This document shows, piece after piece, positions 61,827 to 64,000 of a stretch of 64,000 nt of DNA (within the stretch, counting starts at the first letter, position 1; each line of letters opens with the position of its first letter). Position numbers and translations under genes: made by a program. The DNA is from Lentimicrobiaceae bacterium (GTDB lineage Bacteria > Bacteroidota > Bacteroidia > Bacteroidales > JAGNHN01): NCBI GenBank assembly GCA_018001695.1, contig JAGNHN010000014.1:1-64000 (forward strand), given 5' to 3'. The notes beneath the pieces were generated by a model. That model was not told the origin of the DNA. It did no database searches and worked only from the letters and a program-made list of their open reading frames with translations.

Positions 61827-63221
61827 ATGGTATTTTACAGCAAAATACTGGCTTTCCTCTTTGCGATTTCGAGCCTACACGCCCAGGCCCAATACACCAT
61901 TCTGGGAAAATTCCCGCCCCTGGCTCAACAGCAGGTAAAACTTGTTGGTTTTGAAGGGTTTGATATCTATACCATAGATGCAGCAAAAGTGCAGGAAGAT
62001 GGTTCATTTACCCTGAATTACAAGGATAAGGACCTGGGCATGGGCTACCTGGCGGCCGAAGACAACAAGGCGTTTTTTGTCATCCTTGACAAGGAAGGAT
62101 TGCAATTTGAGGGAGAGGTGCTTTCACTTCCGGAAACGGTGAAAATCATCTCCGGGATGCAGAATCAGCTTTTTGGGCAGTACGCCTCCGAACATCCCCG
62201 CAGGGAACAGGCGCTGAGTGCATGGATTTACCTGGAGCGAATGTATGCTCTGAATACCCTTTTCAGCATCCATGCCTTGCCCAGGGAAGCCATAGCGGCT
62301 GAAAAGCAGCGGATCAGGGCCGAAGACCAGGCTTTTCTCGATGGCCTGGATCCGGGAAGCTATGTAAGCTGGTTCCTGCCCACCCGCAAGCTGGTCAGCT
62401 CGGTCTCTACCATTGCCCAGTACCGGGCTGCAGAGATACCGGAAACCGTGGAAGCATTCCGGAAGATGGACTACACCGACGCTCGGCTCTATAAAAGCGG
62501 GCTCTTCAAGGAAGCCATCGAAAGCCATTTCTGGCTTCTGGAAAACAGCGGACGATCCCTTGATTCGGTATATATCGAGATGCATATTTCCATCGATCGT
62601 ATGATGGAATACCTGATAAAAGACGAGCATAAGCTAAACAAAGTCACAGATTACCTCTTCAACCTTCTCGAGCGGCACAGCCTGTTCGGCGCATCGGAAT
62701 ACCTGGCCCTGAAGGTTCTCAATGAAGTCAGCTGTACCATCAACCAGGACCTTGCCGCGCAGCTCGAAAGCTACCGGGCCATGAAAACCGGGAATACGGC
62801 GCCTGACTTCGTTTTAGGAGGAGATGTGCTGGCGCCTGGGCATGAGCCTTCTGCTTTACCCCGAAAGCTTTCCGGACTGAAGAACAAATATACCGTTCTT
62901 GTATTTGCAGCAAGCTGGTGTCCGGCATGCCCTGCCGAGCTTTCCCAGATGGCCGGCGTTTATCAGAAGTGGAAAAACCATGACGTGGAGGTGGTTTTGG
63001 TGTCCCTGGACGAAAACAAGCAGGCTTTCACGGATTTTGCCGGCAAGTTTCCGTTTATCAGCATCTGCGATTATCTGAAATGGAATAGTCCGGTAGTCAA
63101 ATCCTATCACGTCTTTGGCACCCCAACGCTGTATTTATTAGACCAGCAACGCACCATCCTTCTGAGGCCCACGTCTGTCCGGCAAATGGATGCCTGGGTG
63201 GATTGGTATCTGAAGCAATAA
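61827..63221 (+). CDS. Exported TlpA/ResA-type thioredoxin-fold protein
   Basis: A 464-residue protein with signal peptide (KILAFLFAISSLHAQAQ). The first part (about 20-330) is a Bacteroidota DUF4369-like domain and a helical insertion; the C-terminal 140 residues are a TlpA-type thioredoxin fold with the redox motif CPAC (FAASWCPACPAEL) and a cis-proline segment FGTPTLYLL. Such proteins reduce or oxidise periplasmic thiols, for example in cytochrome c maturation. The large cytochrome c in this window is a possible but unproven client. It is followed by pgi. Confidence 0.9.
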   Translation: MVFYSKILAFLFAISSLHAQAQYTILGKFPPLAQQQVKLVGFEGFDIYTIDAAKVQEDGSFTLNYKDKDLGMGYLAAEDNKAFFVILDKEGLQFEGEVLSLPETVKIISGMQNQLFGQYASEHPRREQALSAWIYLERMYALNTLFSIHALPREAIAAEKQRIRAEDQAFLDGLDPGSYVSWFLPTRKLVSSVSTIAQYRAAEIPETVEAFRKMDYTDARLYKSGLFKEAIESHFWLLENSGRSLDSVYIEMHISIDRMMEYLIKDEHKLNKVTDYLFNLLERHSLFGASEYLALKVLNEVSCTINQDLAAQLESYRAMKTGNTAPDFVLGGDVLAPGHEPSALPRKLSGLKNKYTVLVFAASWCPACPAELSQMAGVYQKWKNHDVEVVLVSLDENKQAFTDFAGKFPFISICDYLKWNSPVVKSYHVFGTPTLYLLDQQRTILLRPTSVRQMDAWVDWYLKQ

Positions 63222-63392
63222 CGCACTTGTCTTGCACCATGTATGGCTGAAGGATCCTGGAAAACAGTTTAGCCTGCGATGGTCACACAGGACAACCGCT
63301 TCTTCCTTCGCAGCATTGCAGGATACCTGTTTTTTCCCCATCTTTATCCTTCCGTTGCAGGAAGTATGCGCTAACCTTAACATCTCAGCACT

Positions 63393-64000
63393 ATGAAACC
63401 ACTCACATTATCGACAGAATATATTTCTTCCTTTGTTAAAGAACAGGAAATCCTGTCCATGCAGGCCGAGGTGTTCCGTCACAGAGACACACTCATGCAA
63501 GGCAAAGGTCCGGGCGCCGATTTCCTGGGCTGGATACGCCTGCCGTCAGGGACCAAAGAGGACATTTTACATAAGGTCAACTCTGAAGCGGCCAGGCTGG
63601 CCGGGATGTGTGAGGTGATCGTCGTTATTGGCATTGGCGGTTCCTATCTGGGTACCCGGGCTGTGATCGAAGCCCTGCAGGACCCTTTGCGCAGGAAGCC
63701 TTACCATTTGAATACCAAAACACCGGAAATTCTCTATGCAGGTCATCACCTGTCTTCAGAATACATGCATGCTTTGATGTCGTATCTGCAGGACAAAGAG
63801 GTGGGGCTCATCGTGATTTCCAAATCGGGTACCACCACCGAGCCAGCCATGGCTTTCAGGCTGCTCAAAGCCATGCTGGAGCATAGATACGGGAAGCAGC
63901 AGGCCTCCCGGCGCATCATCGCCATTACAGATGCCAGCCGGGGAGCTTTACGCCAGCTGACCAATGCCGAGGGCTATGCTTCCTTCGTTATTCCGGATGA
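63393..64000 (+). CDS. pgi: Glucose-6-phosphate isomerase, 5' part (cut by the window end)
   Basis: The frame opens at the ATG at 63393 and continues past base 64000 without a stop, so only about 202 residues of some 450 are visible. The start reads MKPLTLSTEYISSFVKEQ. Signatures: VVIGIGGSYLGTRAVIEAL (N-terminal sugar-phosphate isomerase pattern) and the sugar-binding motif IVISKSGTTTEPAMAFRLL. It interconverts glucose 6-phosphate and fructose 6-phosphate in the cytosol. The short length class fits Firmicutes/Bacteroidota-type enzymes. Confidence 0.95.
   Translation, partial: MKPLTLSTEYISSFVKEQEILSMQAEVFRHRDTLMQGKGPGADFLGWIRLPSGTKEDILHKVNSEAARLAGMCEVIVVIGIGGSYLGTRAVIEALQDPLRRKPYHLNTKTPEILYAGHHLSSEYMHALMSYLQDKEVGLIVISKSGTTTEPAMAFRLLKAMLEHRYGKQQASRRIIAITDASRGALRQLTNAEGYASFVIPD

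Overview
The window reads as a chromosomal segment of a Bacteroidota bacterium, probably Bacteroidales-like, with mid-range GC. The evidence is a PorZ-like type IX secretion (T9SS) protein with a C-terminal sorting domain, an S46 dipeptidyl-peptidase, FISUMP (Fibrobacter major paralogous) domains, an RprX/RprY-like two-component pair, a coaX/TPR/lptC/CNNM/ppiD cluster, little Shine-Dalgarno signal, and many TAnnTTTG -7 promoter elements just ahead of start codons. No phage, IS element or CRISPR array was seen; this is mostly core genome with one striking respiratory island.

Region 1 (1-4270): two unrecognised small proteins, queA (queuosine tRNA modification), mobA (molybdenum cofactor nucleotidylation) and a polytopic membrane protein, tightly packed on the plus strand.

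Region 2 (4267-16432) is the most interesting part. A seven-gene minus-strand operon encodes a Tat-exported molybdopterin oxidoreductase of the polysulfide/thiosulfate reductase type (PsrA), its four-cluster ferredoxin (PsrB), a NrfD/PsrC membrane quinone subunit, a YeeE/YedE sulfur-compound permease split over two genes, and two membrane-anchored rhodaneses. Both rhodaneses lack the catalytic cysteine but end in the same -EGGC tail. Divergent from it are a Rieske protein and a cytochrome b fused to a large multiheme cytochrome c (11 CXXCH plus one CX4CH). PspC/LiaF-type envelope proteins and tatC follow. Together these suggest periplasmic respiration of a sulfur compound with quinone-linked electron transfer, with MobA and TatC nearby to support maturation and export.

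Region 3 (16429-29339): hydrolase, CDF-type cation transporter, lysS, recO, two exported peptidases (S46 DPP7-like and S9), porZ and an MFS permease. Region 4 (29359-38577): a tRNA-Phe gene with a clear promoter, then coaX, an outer-membrane barrel protein, two tandem TPR paralogues, lptC, a CNNM-type membrane protein and ppiD, which is mainly envelope biogenesis. Region 5 (38579-49573): a sialidase-fold repeat protein, rodA and mrdA (cell elongation), lipoproteins, a SRAP-domain DNA-protein crosslink sensor, elbB, a small exported protein built of exact 24-residue repeats, rsmI, an M28 peptidase and a proline-rich protein. Region 6 (49815-55904): tdk, a cyclophilin, pheS, a dihydroorotate-dehydrogenase-like enzyme and the two-component pair. 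Region 7 (55917-64000): a gene-poor stretch with a candidate small RNA, a dockerin-like exported protein, a 1229-residue surface protein with five exact 213-bp repeats and two FISUMP domains, a TlpA-type thioredoxin, and the start of pgi, cut by the window edge.

Functional calls rest on motif reading of translations without database searches; promoter, terminator and small-RNA calls are by eye.
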